Shown in pieces: positions 1 to 6,843 of a stretch of DNA of 18,728 nucleotides. The notes under the pieces were generated by a model. It was given only the letters and a program-made list of their open reading frames with translations. It had not been told where the DNA came from and made no database searches. A program made the position numbers and the translations under genes. Numbering within the stretch: the first letter of the stretch is position 1; every line of letters begins with the position of its first letter. This DNA comes from an uncultured Butyricicoccus sp. (GTDB lineage: Bacteria > Bacillota > Clostridia > Oscillospirales > Butyricicoccaceae), in NCBI GenBank assembly GCA_900544475.1, contig UQVU01000021.1, positions 1 through 18,728 on the forward strand. Direction: 5' to 3'.

Positions 1-136
1 CGTTTGTAATAGACATTGTTTTTATTTTGTGATAATCTTTAGAACAAACAAAAGAATGAGCAACGTTCCGATGCGTCAGACCGGCGCACGGACATATTTT
101 ATCCGCTCTGCTTATTTCATTCAGGAGGAATGCATT

Positions 137-451
137 ATGAAAACCCTTTATAAGAACATCGCACTGTTTGTCGGCGGTTCCCTGTTTGGCTCGGCAGGCA
201 TCAAACTGCTCGGCAGCAAGGACGCAAAGAACGCTTACACCCACGCGACCGCAGCCGTTCTGCGCATGAAGGACTGCGTTATGAACACGGTTGACACCGT
301 TCGTGAGAACGCAGACGACATTCTGCACGCAGCACAGGACATCAACGAGCAGCGTGCCGCTGCCGCTGAGGCAGCCGCAGCTGAAATCGAGGACGCAGCA
401 GAGGAGATCGCAGACGAGATGGCTGCTGACGCTGCACCGGCTGAGGCGTAA
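137..451 (+). CDS. Small one-helix membrane protein, DUF6110-like, next to metal ATPase
   Basis: This 104-residue protein has one likely transmembrane helix at about residues 7-25, built on a glycine pattern (G13, G14, G18, G21) that suits helix packing. A charged, probably amphipathic helical stretch follows (about 28-75), then a tail of about 30 residues made almost only of Ala, Glu and Asp. The ATG at 137 is chosen because GGAGG sits just upstream (124-129); the frame stays open further 5' but that extension lacks a ribosome site. The layout matches my memory of the DUF6110 family, which occurs beside heavy-metal P-type ATPases in Firmicutes. By analogy with mycobacterial PacL (DUF1490) proteins, which are small one-helix partners of the ATPase CtpC with an Ala/Glu-rich segment, it may be an accessory subunit or metal-handling partner of the ATPase at 691. 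The family name is from memory, and the function is inference. Confidence 0.8.
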   Translation: MKTLYKNIALFVGGSLFGSAGIKLLGSKDAKNAYTHATAAVLRMKDCVMNTVDTVRENADDILHAAQDINEQRAAAAEAAAAEIEDAAEEIADEMAADAAPAEA

Positions 452-468
452 TCTGCACCAAAGCAATC

Positions 469-497
469 AAAAAGGGGGACGGAATGTCCCTCTTTTT
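469..497 (+). terminator. Terminator-like hairpin after the DUF6110-like gene
   Basis: An 11-bp stem (469-479 with 487-497, one G-T pair) encloses a 7-base loop. The descending arm ends in five T residues. It lies 17 bases after the stop codon, so it would end or attenuate transcription before the ATPase gene. The stem starts with A and ends with T runs, so it could work in both directions. Confidence 0.6.
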
Positions 498-517
498 CCA
501 TCTTTCTCAGGTTAGGA

Positions 518-670
518 GCAGTTCAGATAAATAATGCGGCAAAAGTAGCGCATACAGCGCGTGAAGAGCAAGGAAGTTTTACGCAGCTATGCCGACGCAT
601 AGCAAGTGAAAGTGACGAAGCTATGCGCGTGCTGTATGTGCGCACTTGATGCAGTATTGGTCTGAACTGC
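518..670. repeat. Fold-back element with terminal inverted repeats (MITE-like or structured leader)
   Basis: The ends are inverted repeats: 518-537 against 651-670 match at 17 of 20 positions, with the outer ten (GCAGTTCAGA / TCTGAACTGC) perfect. Inside, 543-546 pairs with 644-647, and 548-563 pairs with 626-641 over 16 bp with three G-T pairs. The centre holds GCTATGC (586-592), GCATAGC (597-603) and GCTATGC again (620-626). The whole element can therefore fold into one long hairpin. It ends only 3 bases before the ribosome site of the ATPase gene. It holds no gene. I see no clear target-site duplication. It fits either a small non-autonomous mobile element or an RNA leader of the ATPase. 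Confidence 0.65.
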
Positions 671-690
671 GACAAAGGAGGTAACTCATC

Positions 691-2793
691 ATGAAAGCAT
701 TCATTCAGCACGAAAGCCGCGGACGGCTGCGTGTACGGATGCACCAGTATCGTATGTCCCTCGAACAGGCCGACCTGCTCGAAGCCTATCTGCTGAGCCA
801 GCCGGGCGTCAAGTCGGCGGTCGTTCACGAGCGCACCTGCTGCGCGACTGTCTGCTACGGCGGTTCCCGCGCGGATATGCTCCGCGCCATCGCACGCTTC
901 GACTATCAGTCCCCGGCTGTGACCGCGCTCGCGCCGCAGCACAGCGGCCGTGCGCTGAACCGCGAATATCAGGAAAAGCTGGTGTCCATGGTCGCCGTCA
1001 AGGCCGCCTGCTCGCTCTTCCTGCCCACCCCGCTCCAGATTATCCGCACGGTCTATCTGTCCGCGCCCTTCCTCTGCCGCGGCCTCAAGCGCCTGCTGCG
1101 CGGTCAACTGCGCGTGGAGGTGCTCGATGCGGTTTCCATCGGCGTTTCCATGATCCGCCGCGACTTCGGCACCGCCGGTTCGGTCATGTTCCTGCTCCAG
1201 CTCGGCGAGCTGCTCGAAGAATGGACGCACAAGAAGTCGGTCGATGACCTTGCGCGCACCATGTCGCTCGGTGTGGACCGCGTATGGCTCCGGAAGGACG
1301 GCACCGAGGTTTCGGTTCCGCTTTCGCAGGTCAATGCGGGCGACTGCATCGTTGTCCGCACGGGCAGCGTTATCCCGTTCGACGGCGAAATCGTCACCGG
1401 CGAGGTCGCTGTCAATCAGGCGTCGCTCACCGGCGAGTCCGTTCCGGTCGTCAAGCGCCCCGGCACGCAGGTCTACGCCGGTACGGTCATTGAGGAGGGC
1501 GAGTGCGTGATCGAGGTCACGCAGCAGGCCGGCGAGACCCGCTATGACAAGATCGTTTCCATGATCGAGCAGTCCGAGCAGCTCAAGAGCGCCGCGGAGA
1601 GCCGCGCGTCCCGTCTGGCCGACCGTCTGGTTCCCTATACGCTCGCCGGCAGCGTGCTCAGCTACGCGCTCACGCGCAACGTCACCCGCGCCCTGTCCGT
1701 GCTCATGGTCGATTTCTCGTGCGCACTCAAGCTGGCCATGCCGCTTGCGGTGCTGTCCGCGATGCGCGAGGCGAGCACCTATCATGTGACCGTCAAGGGC
1801 GGCAAGTTCCTCGAAGCGCTCTCCGAGGCGGATACCATCGTCTTTGACAAGACCGGCACGCTCACCCACGCCTGCCCGGTCGTTGCGGACATCATTCCGT
1901 TCGGCGGACGCGAGGAAAACGAAATGCTGCGCGTTGCGGCCTGCCTCGAGGAGCACTTCCCTCACTCCATGGCGAACGCCGTTGTCCGCGCTGCCCGCGA
2001 CCGCGATCTCGCGCACGAGGAAATGCACTCCGAGGTGCAGTATATCGTCGCGCACGGCATTTCGAGCACGGTAAACGGTGAAAAGGTCGTTATCGGCTCG
2101 GCGCATTTCGTCTTTGAGGACGAAAAGTGTACGGTTCCGGCCGGTGAGCAGGAGCGCTACGACAACCTTTCCCCGGCGTACTCGCACCTGTATCTCGCCA
2201 TCGGCGGCGTGCTTGCAGCCGTTATCTGCATCTCCGACCCGCTGCGCGAGGAGGCCTGCGAGGTCATGCGCACGCTGCGTGCCCTCGGCATCAAACGCAC
2301 GGTCATGCTGACCGGCGACAGCGAGCGCACAGCGGCGGCTATCGCGGCTGAGGTCGGCGTAGACGACTACCGCGCCGAGGTCCTGCCCGAGGACAAGGCC
2401 AGCTTCGTCGAGGCGGAGCGCAAGGCCGGCCGCACGGTCATCATGATCGGCGACGGCATCAACGACTCCCCGGCTCTGTCTGCGGCGGGCGTCGGCATCG
2501 CCATCAGCGACGGCGCGGCCATCGCACGCGAGATTTCGGATGTGACGATCGCGGCCGAGAGCCTGTTCGAGCTGGTCGCACTGCGCCGTATCGCGCAGCA
2601 GCTCATGCGCCGCATTCACGCCAACTACCGCTTCGTTATCGGCTTCAACGGTTCGCTCATCGGTCTGGGCGTCGCCGGCGTGCTCATGCCCGCGACCTCC
2701 GCGATGCTGCATAACCTTTCGACCATCGCCATCAGCCTGCGCAGCATGACCAACCTCATGCCCGCCGGCGAAGCAGAAAAGCCTGCAAAATAA
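691..2793 (+). CDS. Heavy-metal-translocating P-type ATPase (P1B-like)
   Basis: This 700-residue membrane pump couples ATP hydrolysis to transition-metal transport, most likely efflux. Visible motifs are TGES in the actuator domain (247-250), DKTGTLT with phosphorylated Asp386, MLTGD, and the GDGIND hinge (587-592). The N-terminal 70 residues resemble a degenerate HMA domain (HESRGRLRVRM) without a CxxC metal site. The membrane metal site in the sixth helix is not the usual CPC: it reads DFSCALK (341-347), keeping one Cys at 344. The nucleotide-domain HP motif reads HFPHS (422-426), with Ser where Pro is usual. The last helices carry HNLST and NLMP. Start: AAAGGAGG at 674-681 precedes the ATG by 9 bases. 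It follows the DUF6110-like gene and ends in a strong terminator. The metal cannot be read from sequence; Zn or Mn as for CtpC is a guess by analogy. Confidence 0.93.
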   Translation: MKAFIQHESRGRLRVRMHQYRMSLEQADLLEAYLLSQPGVKSAVVHERTCCATVCYGGSRADMLRAIARFDYQSPAVTALAPQHSGRALNREYQEKLVSMVAVKAACSLFLPTPLQIIRTVYLSAPFLCRGLKRLLRGQLRVEVLDAVSIGVSMIRRDFGTAGSVMFLLQLGELLEEWTHKKSVDDLARTMSLGVDRVWLRKDGTEVSVPLSQVNAGDCIVVRTGSVIPFDGEIVTGEVAVNQASLTGESVPVVKRPGTQVYAGTVIEEGECVIEVTQQAGETRYDKIVSMIEQSEQLKSAAESRASRLADRLVPYTLAGSVLSYALTRNVTRALSVLMVDFSCALKLAMPLAVLSAMREASTYHVTVKGGKFLEALSEADTIVFDKTGTLTHACPVVADIIPFGGREENEMLRVAACLEEHFPHSMANAVVRAARDRDLAHEEMHSEVQYIVAHGISSTVNGEKVVIGSAHFVFEDEKCTVPAGEQERYDNLSPAYSHLYLAIGGVLAAVICISDPLREEACEVMRTLRALGIKRTVMLTGDSERTAAAIAAEVGVDDYRAEVLPEDKASFVEAERKAGRTVIMIGDGINDSPALSAAGVGIAISDGAAIAREISDVTIAAESLFELVALRRIAQQLMRRIHANYRFVIGFNGSLIGLGVAGVLMPATSAMLHNLSTIAISLRSMTNLMPAGEAEKPAK

Positions 2794-2804
2794 ACAAAAA
2801 CCGC

Positions 2805-2841
2805 AAAACGCTGCACAGTTCTACACCGTGCAGCGTTTTTT
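2805..2841 (+). terminator. Rho-independent terminator of the P-type ATPase gene
   Basis: A perfect 12-bp stem (2805-2816 with 2828-2839) encloses an 11-base loop and ends in a run of six T. It begins 11 bases after the ATPase stop codon. The A-rich 5' side means it could also stop leftward transcription. Confidence 0.9.
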
Positions 2842-3107
2842 CGCGCGTAAGCGCGAATTAAATAGACTTTGCAACGCAAAGTCATAAAAGCCGGGGACAT
2901 GCGCCTCGGTTTTTATACTCCCAGAGGGAGAAAGTTTCCGAATGGGAACTTTCGGACGTCCGTGTTTTGCGAAGTCAAAACACAACTTGTCGGAAAAGCG
3001 TCAGCTTTTCGACAGTTCTAAAAACCGAAACCGCATCCTTTCGGATGCGGCTCTGGTAAAGAAGAGAGAGAGTTTTTCAAATTCAGGCTTTTCTGCTGAA
3101 AAGCAGA
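2840..3107. repeat. Row of consecutive hairpins in a gene-free convergent region
   Basis: The 349 bases between the ATPase and HAD hydrolase 1 hold no gene but a chain of short inverted repeats with small loops. They are: 2840-2846/2851-2857 (7 bp); 2865-2872/2876-2883 (8 bp); 2884-2896/2904-2916 (13 bp, two G-T pairs); 2918-2922/2926-2930 (5 bp); 2930-2939/2944-2953 (10 bp, one G-T); 2962-2969/2976-2983 (8 bp); 2988-2999/3004-3014 (11 bp with one bulge); 3031-3038/3043-3050 (8 bp); 3092-3097/3102-3107 (6 bp, GAAA loop). The third starts one base after the second ends. Two are plausible terminators; the rest have no evident role. Confidence 0.7.
3018..3050 (-). terminator. Likely terminator of the leftward transporter operon
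   Basis: Read on the minus strand, CCGCATCC-GAAA-GGATGCGG forms a perfect 8-bp stem with a GAAA tetraloop (3050 to 3031). A T-rich stretch (TTTCGGTTTTT) follows. It is the best terminator candidate downstream of HAD hydrolase 1, about 90 bases past its stop codon. Confidence 0.65.
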
Positions 3108-3142
3108 GGTGAAATGTTCTAAAGAGTGATTTTAGAGAGGTT

Positions 3143-3898
3143 TCAAGCTCTTCCGTTGAGCTTTTCCAGATAAGGCACGATGTCGAGGATCTTCTCAACA
3201 ACGTGGTCGGGACGCCATACGCTGTCCACACCCTCGTCCTTCTGATTGGAAAGGAAGGACTTGATCTGGATAGCGGCGCCAAAGTGCATCCGCTTTGCGC
3301 CGATGACGTCACGGGAGAGCGTGTCGCCGACATAAGCGCATTCTTCCGCTTTCGCCTGCATCTCGCGCAGCGCGATCTGGAAGATGCCCGGATGCGGCTT
3401 GCGATAGCCGGTAACGCTCGAAAGCGTGACATCCTCAAAGTAGTCGCGGATGCCGTAGGCCTCCAGCACATCGAATACCGAATACAGGGATGCCGTATTC
3501 GAAATAACGCCCAGGTGATAACCCTTGTTTTTCAGTTCCTCGAGCGCCTCCTTGACGCCCGGACGCAGCTCGCGATGGTAATAGGTGACCTCCCACAGGC
3601 CAGCCATATCCTCTGCGTAGCGTGCGATTTTTTCCTTGTCGAGGTCGAATTCGGAGAGGTAATAGTTCGGCCAGATCTCCTCCGGCTTGAGCTCCAGGGC
3701 GTTGCCCTCGCTCCATTCTTTATACTTGCGGATGCCGGAATTGATTTTGTTCCAGAAGCTGATCTCGTTGCTTCCCGTAACCATGTCGTGCTCCTGAAGG
3801 AAGGTCAGCAGCTTGCGCGTTACGGTCTGAATGGTTTCGTCATTGTACCAGATATCCTCGAGAGTGCCTCCCATATCGAATAATACGGTGTTAATCAA
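3143..3898 (-). CDS. HAD-superfamily hydrolase (HAD-IA type), copy 1
   Basis: This 251-residue cytosolic protein has the four HAD motifs: nucleophile Asp8 in FDMGGT, VISNT with Ser133, RKPHP with Lys167, and GDT/D (Asp192, Asp197). A helical cap lies at about residues 16-110. The position two after the nucleophile, usually an acid/base Asp in HAD phosphatases, is Gly10. The start is TTG: on the minus strand AAAGGAGG (3913-3906) overlaps the stop codon of the preceding gene and sits 7 bases before the TTG, with no nearer ATG in frame. That overlap suggests translational coupling. It is the last gene of the transporter operon and a clear paralogue of the first (9855-10625), with all motifs at the same residue numbers. 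Probable role is dephosphorylation, or a related C-X bond cleavage, of the imported compound; the substrate is unknown. Confidence 0.88.
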   Translation of the reverse strand: MINTVLFDMGGTLEDIWYNDETIQTVTRKLLTFLQEHDMVTGSNEISFWNKINSGIRKYKEWSEGNALELKPEEIWPNYYLSEFDLDKEKIARYAEDMAGLWEVTYYHRELRPGVKEALEELKNKGYHLGVISNTASLYSVFDVLEAYGIRDYFEDVTLSSVTGYRKPHPGIFQIALREMQAKAEECAYVGDTLSRDVIGAKRMHFGAAIQIKSFLSNQKDEGVDSVWRPDHVVEKILDIVPYLEKLNGRA

Positions 3899-3911
3899 AG
3901 CAGCTCCTCCT

Positions 3912-4949
3912 TTATTTGTGTAATTGCAGAGAGGCCCATACTACGTTGTGGTCACTCAGTTCGGGTTCGGCAAAGCGTGCCAGCGCTCCGCCCTCCTCTG
4001 CGAAATCGCAGTCAGCGGTGACTGTGGAGACCACACGGCTGCTCTTTGCGGTAAAGCCGCGCGGGATGATCCAATCCAGCCGCATCGCAAGGAAATTGTC
4101 CTCGCCCACCGGCTTGCGGCGCGTCAGACGCCCGTCGCCGGAAGCGGTCCTCCATGTGTAGCCCGCGTCGCCGCAGGCCGTCAGAAGCGGCTCAAACGTG
4201 TCGATTTTGATAATGTTCGCGGCGAGCTCTGCGGGATTGTCCGCCAGATGACGGATATATTCCTTATCTCGCCCGTCGAAGGTATTGGTATTCAGGTCGC
4301 CGCCCAGAATGACCGGCAGACCGGCAAACACCCGCTGTACCTCGTCCAGTACCGCCTGCATCTGCACCCGGCGTCCCTCGCCGTCCGTCCGGTTTTCCAG
4401 ATGGATGGAGGCGACACCGATCTCTTTTCCGTGGAAGTCGAGCTTCGCCAGTACGGCGCAGCGTCCGCCAATGCGTTTTTGACGGTCGTTATACCAGTTA
4501 TACTGCTCGGGCAGGCGGAACACCTCCGCCCACTTGATGGGCCAGCGCGAGAACACGGCGTTTCCGTGGAAGCCGAGCGCAGCGTCCTTAAGTTCGATGA
4601 ACTCCAGTCCGAACACATAGCTCAGGCCGAGCGCCTTGGCGACTTCTTCCGCGGTATTCTTTTCGCCCGAACGCGCACAGCCGAAGTCAAGCTCGTTTGC
4701 GAGAATGAGATCGAACGGTTGCAGCGACGGATTATCTTTCAGAAACTCGATCGACTCGTCGATGTACACGCCGCGCTCCATGTTGAACACCATGGGGTGG
4801 ATTTCCGCGCAAGCGGGCATCTCACCGGCGTAGGTATCGACGATATCAGCCTCGGAGAACTGCGCGATGTCGCGCATGACGCTCTCCTGCGTTTCCTGCT
4901 TCAGACGGTCCGCAAAGCGGTCTGTCTGTTCTTTTTCCAGTTTAATCAT
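3912..4949 (-). CDS. Endonuclease/exonuclease/phosphatase (EEP) family hydrolase
   Basis: This 345-residue protein carries the metal-dependent phosphoesterase fold shared by exonuclease III, DNase I and inositol phosphatases. Visible catalytic motifs in order: FNMERG (Asn56), ANELD (Glu86), HLEN (His183), GGDLN (Asp218, Asn220), LDWI (Asp292) and SDH (332-334). All key residues are present, so it should be active. There is no signal peptide or membrane segment, so it is predicted cytosolic. It lies 18 bases after the small membrane protein gene and 13 bases before HAD hydrolase 1. Its place in a sugar-type transporter operon under LacI control argues for a small phosphodiester or phosphomonoester substrate rather than nucleic acid; that is inference. 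A G-rich ribosome site (GGGGGG) precedes the ATG. Confidence 0.88.
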   Translation of the reverse strand: MIKLEKEQTDRFADRLKQETQESVMRDIAQFSEADIVDTYAGEMPACAEIHPMVFNMERGVYIDESIEFLKDNPSLQPFDLILANELDFGCARSGEKNTAEEVAKALGLSYVFGLEFIELKDAALGFHGNAVFSRWPIKWAEVFRLPEQYNWYNDRQKRIGGRCAVLAKLDFHGKEIGVASIHLENRTDGEGRRVQMQAVLDEVQRVFAGLPVILGGDLNTNTFDGRDKEYIRHLADNPAELAANIIKIDTFEPLLTACGDAGYTWRTASGDGRLTRRKPVGEDNFLAMRLDWIIPRGFTAKSSRVVSTVTADCDFAEEGGALARFAEPELSDHNVVWASLQLHK

Positions 4950-4967
4950 TGAATTCCCCCCGCAGCC

Positions 4968-5402
4968 TCAGCGGCGCAGGCTTTCTCTGCCGCGCAGCTT
5001 GAAGTAGATTGTCCATGCTGCGAGATTGCCGATGAGGATCGGCAGCAGCGTGTAGAGGAGGGTGACATATACCATCATGCCGCGCAGCTCAGCGTCGAGC
5101 TGAAAAGATGCGACCAGAAACATGATCGTGACGACCGGCAGACTTGCGAAGCTGTACGGTACGATTCGCTTGTCGGGCAGCAGGAACAGCACGCAGCAGA
5201 CTGCGGTGCCGATTACTGCGATGATCAGGCAGTGCAGCACGGTCTCCGGCATTCCGCCGCCAAGCGGCAGCAGGTTGTGCAGCGGTTCGGTCAGAAGCGC
5301 ATACGCGCCGCCGAACACCAGACAGAACAGCAGGTCAACAAAGAAACACGTCACTGCCATCGGGCTTTTGCGTTTTCCTTCCTTCGTCAGAAACAGCGAC
5401 AT
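4968..5402 (-). CDS. Small integral membrane protein, four predicted helices, unknown function
   Basis: I do not recognise this 144-residue protein. It has four hydrophobic segments at about residues 15-38, 55-76, 82-99 and 107-131, and a basic N-terminus (KEGKRK) and C-terminus (KLRGRESLRR). Basic ends suggest both termini face the cytoplasm. AGGGGAG lies upstream of the ATG on the minus strand. It sits between the substrate-binding protein gene and the EEP hydrolase, behind a strong GC-rich hairpin. It could be an accessory component of the transporter or an unrelated membrane protein carried in the operon; no catalytic motif is visible. Confidence 0.75.
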   Translation of the reverse strand: MSLFLTKEGKRKSPMAVTCFFVDLLFCLVFGGAYALLTEPLHNLLPLGGGMPETVLHCLIIAVIGTAVCCVLFLLPDKRIVPYSFASLPVVTIMFLVASFQLDAELRGMMVYVTLLYTLLPILIGNLAAWTIYFKLRGRESLRR

Positions 5403-5430
5403 AACAGGTATTCTCCCCTCTTATCTCGTT

Positions 5431-5456
5431 GCGGCGGGGTTTTCAGGCCCCGCCGC
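5431..5456 (-). other. GC-rich hairpin downstream of the substrate-binding protein gene
   Basis: A perfect 9-bp stem (GCGGCGGGG with CCCCGCCGC, 5431-5439 and 5448-5456) has an 8-base loop. No T-run follows on the minus strand. It is therefore more likely an mRNA-stabilising or attenuating hairpin that raises binding-protein expression over the downstream genes than a full terminator. Confidence 0.6.
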
Positions 5457-5499
5457 GTCAGAGATTCAAATGCGATGATAGGTTTTCGGATGCGGTTTA

Positions 5500-6744
5500 T
5501 CAGCCCAGCAGAGTCCAGAAGTCACGGACAGGGTTGATGTTTTCGTAGATATCGGTAACGTTAAAGTCGGATACGTGCAGCTCGGAGTACGGGGTGGAAC
5601 CCTCTGCCGGCTCGATGTCGTCGCGTACCGGCCAGCCGCCGAGCGTGTTGAAGTACTTGTAACCGGACAGGTCGCCGTCAACGCCGCCCATCATGAAGCG
5701 GATGAACAGCTTGGCTGCGTTCGGATGCTCGCACTCGCCAACAACGTACAGAGTGTTGATTGCCGGGATACCGGTGGTCGGCTCAAGGTTTACCGGAGCC
5801 AGGCACCAGCCGTTGTCTTCGTTCTTGCGGAGCTTGGAGGATGCGCAGAAGCCTACCGGCGGGTTGGTCTGACCCTTGGTGCCGACGGATTCAGCGATTT
5901 CGTCAGAGGAGGAGGTGAAGATCGGCTCGTTGTCGTGCAGACGCTTGAGGAACTCATAGCCTGCGTTCTCGCAGCCGTCGGACAGCTCAAGATCCTTACC
6001 GTACATTTCCTTGTAGGAAGCTGCCAGCTGATCCGGAACATCGCCTACGCAGAAGCCGGTGATCCAGGAGCTCCATGCCAGGTTGTCCAGCGGGTTCTGC
6101 ATCAGCACGCGGCCCTTCCAATCGGGCTCGGTCAGCTGCCAGATGTTGGTGATCGGGGAGCCGTCCGGATTTGCTTCCGCATTGTAGAACAGCTGGGTCA
6201 GCTCGATGTAGAGCGGGGTCTGGGTCGAGGTGTACTTCTCGTCGATATGAGACAGGATGTCAGCCGGCTTGTAGTTGTAGAACTTGCGGGCGGTGACATA
6301 CTCGTTGTAGAGCGTACCGTCCTGGTCCTTGATATGAACAACGTCGGCAACGTGCTGGCCTGCGTCGTACTCACGGGTGACCTTCTCGAGCAGCTCGTTG
6401 GTGGAGATGTCGAACGGCTCAACCTCGACGCCGGGGTACTTCTCAGAGAAGGCCTTGGCTACCTTGGTGATACGGGAAGAGATCGAGTAAACCGTTACCT
6501 TGCCCTCTTCCTTAGCCTTCTCGTACAGCTCTTCGTCGGTGTCGTCGGTGTTGAAGATGCCGGAGGACTGCTCCCAGTCGGTCAGCTCCAGGGTGCCTGC
6601 TGCTGCCGCTGCGTTCGGGTCCTGCGGGCCCTCAGCTGCATTGCTATCGCCGCCGCTCGAAGAACCGCCGCCTCCGCATGCTGCCATCGAAAGCATCATC
6701 GTTGCAGCCAGGATACCTGCCAGTGTGCGCTTGTGCTTTAACAT
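5500..6744 (-). CDS. ABC transporter substrate-binding lipoprotein (Fbp/Afu/Phn-like)
   Basis: This 414-residue extracellular binding protein begins with a lipoprotein signal: basic start (KHKR), hydrophobic core and lipobox ending at Cys23 (MAAC), then a Gly/Ser-rich linker. The mature part starts with KVTVYSISSRITKVAKAF and EKYPGVEV, typical of binding proteins for ferric iron, 2-aminoethylphosphonate and hexose phosphates. AGGAGG lies upstream of the ATG. It is encoded after the ATPase and permease of the same importer, with hairpins on both sides of the gene (6782-6843 and 5431-5456), a common way to over-express the binding protein. LacI-type control and four phosphoesterase-type neighbours favour a phosphorylated organic ligand over iron, but ligand identity is not readable here. 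Confidence 0.92.
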   Translation of the reverse strand: MLKHKRTLAGILAATMMLSMAACGGGGSSSGGDSNAAEGPQDPNAAAAAGTLELTDWEQSSGIFNTDDTDEELYEKAKEEGKVTVYSISSRITKVAKAFSEKYPGVEVEPFDISTNELLEKVTREYDAGQHVADVVHIKDQDGTLYNEYVTARKFYNYKPADILSHIDEKYTSTQTPLYIELTQLFYNAEANPDGSPITNIWQLTEPDWKGRVLMQNPLDNLAWSSWITGFCVGDVPDQLAASYKEMYGKDLELSDGCENAGYEFLKRLHDNEPIFTSSSDEIAESVGTKGQTNPPVGFCASSKLRKNEDNGWCLAPVNLEPTTGIPAINTLYVVGECEHPNAAKLFIRFMMGGVDGDLSGYKYFNTLGGWPVRDDIEPAEGSTPYSELHVSDFNVTDIYENINPVRDFWTLLG

Positions 6745-6781
6745 AGTGTTTTCCTCCTCTTTATTCCTTCTTTACTCTTTT

Positions 6782-6809
6782 GGGGGCGGATCAGAGTATT
6801 TCCGCCCCC
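6782..6809 (-). other. Intergenic hairpin upstream of the substrate-binding protein gene
   Basis: A perfect 8-bp stem of GGGGGCGG and CCGCCCCC (6782-6789 with 6802-6809) encloses a 12-base loop, in the 95-base gap between the ATPase stop and the binding-protein start. A-rich rather than T-rich sequence follows in the direction of transcription, so processing or mRNA stabilisation is more likely than termination. Confidence 0.55.
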
Positions 6810-6819
6810 GTTTTATTCG

Positions 6820-6843
6820 ATAAACGGCTCTTTTTCCGTTTAT
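6820..6843 (-). other. Hairpin overlapping the stop codon of the ABC ATPase gene
   Basis: ATAAACGG (6820-6827) and CCGTTTAT (6836-6843) form a perfect 8-bp stem with an 8-base loop. The stop codon at 6840-6842 lies inside the stem. Together with the hairpin at 6782-6809 it makes a double hairpin before the binding-protein gene. Confidence 0.5.

Noticed and set aside
29..136. Longer N-terminus for the DUF6110-like protein
   Set aside because: The frame is open, but the strong ribosome site and the membrane-helix start place initiation at the ATG at 137.
518..670. Known metal riboswitch (NiCo or yybP-ykoY type) before the ATPase
   Set aside because: I could not match the conserved cores of these classes, and the terminal inverted repeats look more like a fold-back mobile element.
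523..2712. Long open frame (729 codons) on the minus strand opposite the P-type ATPase
   Set aside because: It is an artefact of GC-rich codon use in the ATPase gene. Its translation is low-complexity (Arg, Asp, His, Val rich) with no motifs, while the plus strand has every P-type ATPase motif and a ribosome site.
2840..3107. CRISPR array or tandem direct repeat
   Set aside because: The hairpins differ in sequence and length; there are no identical direct repeats with uniform spacers.
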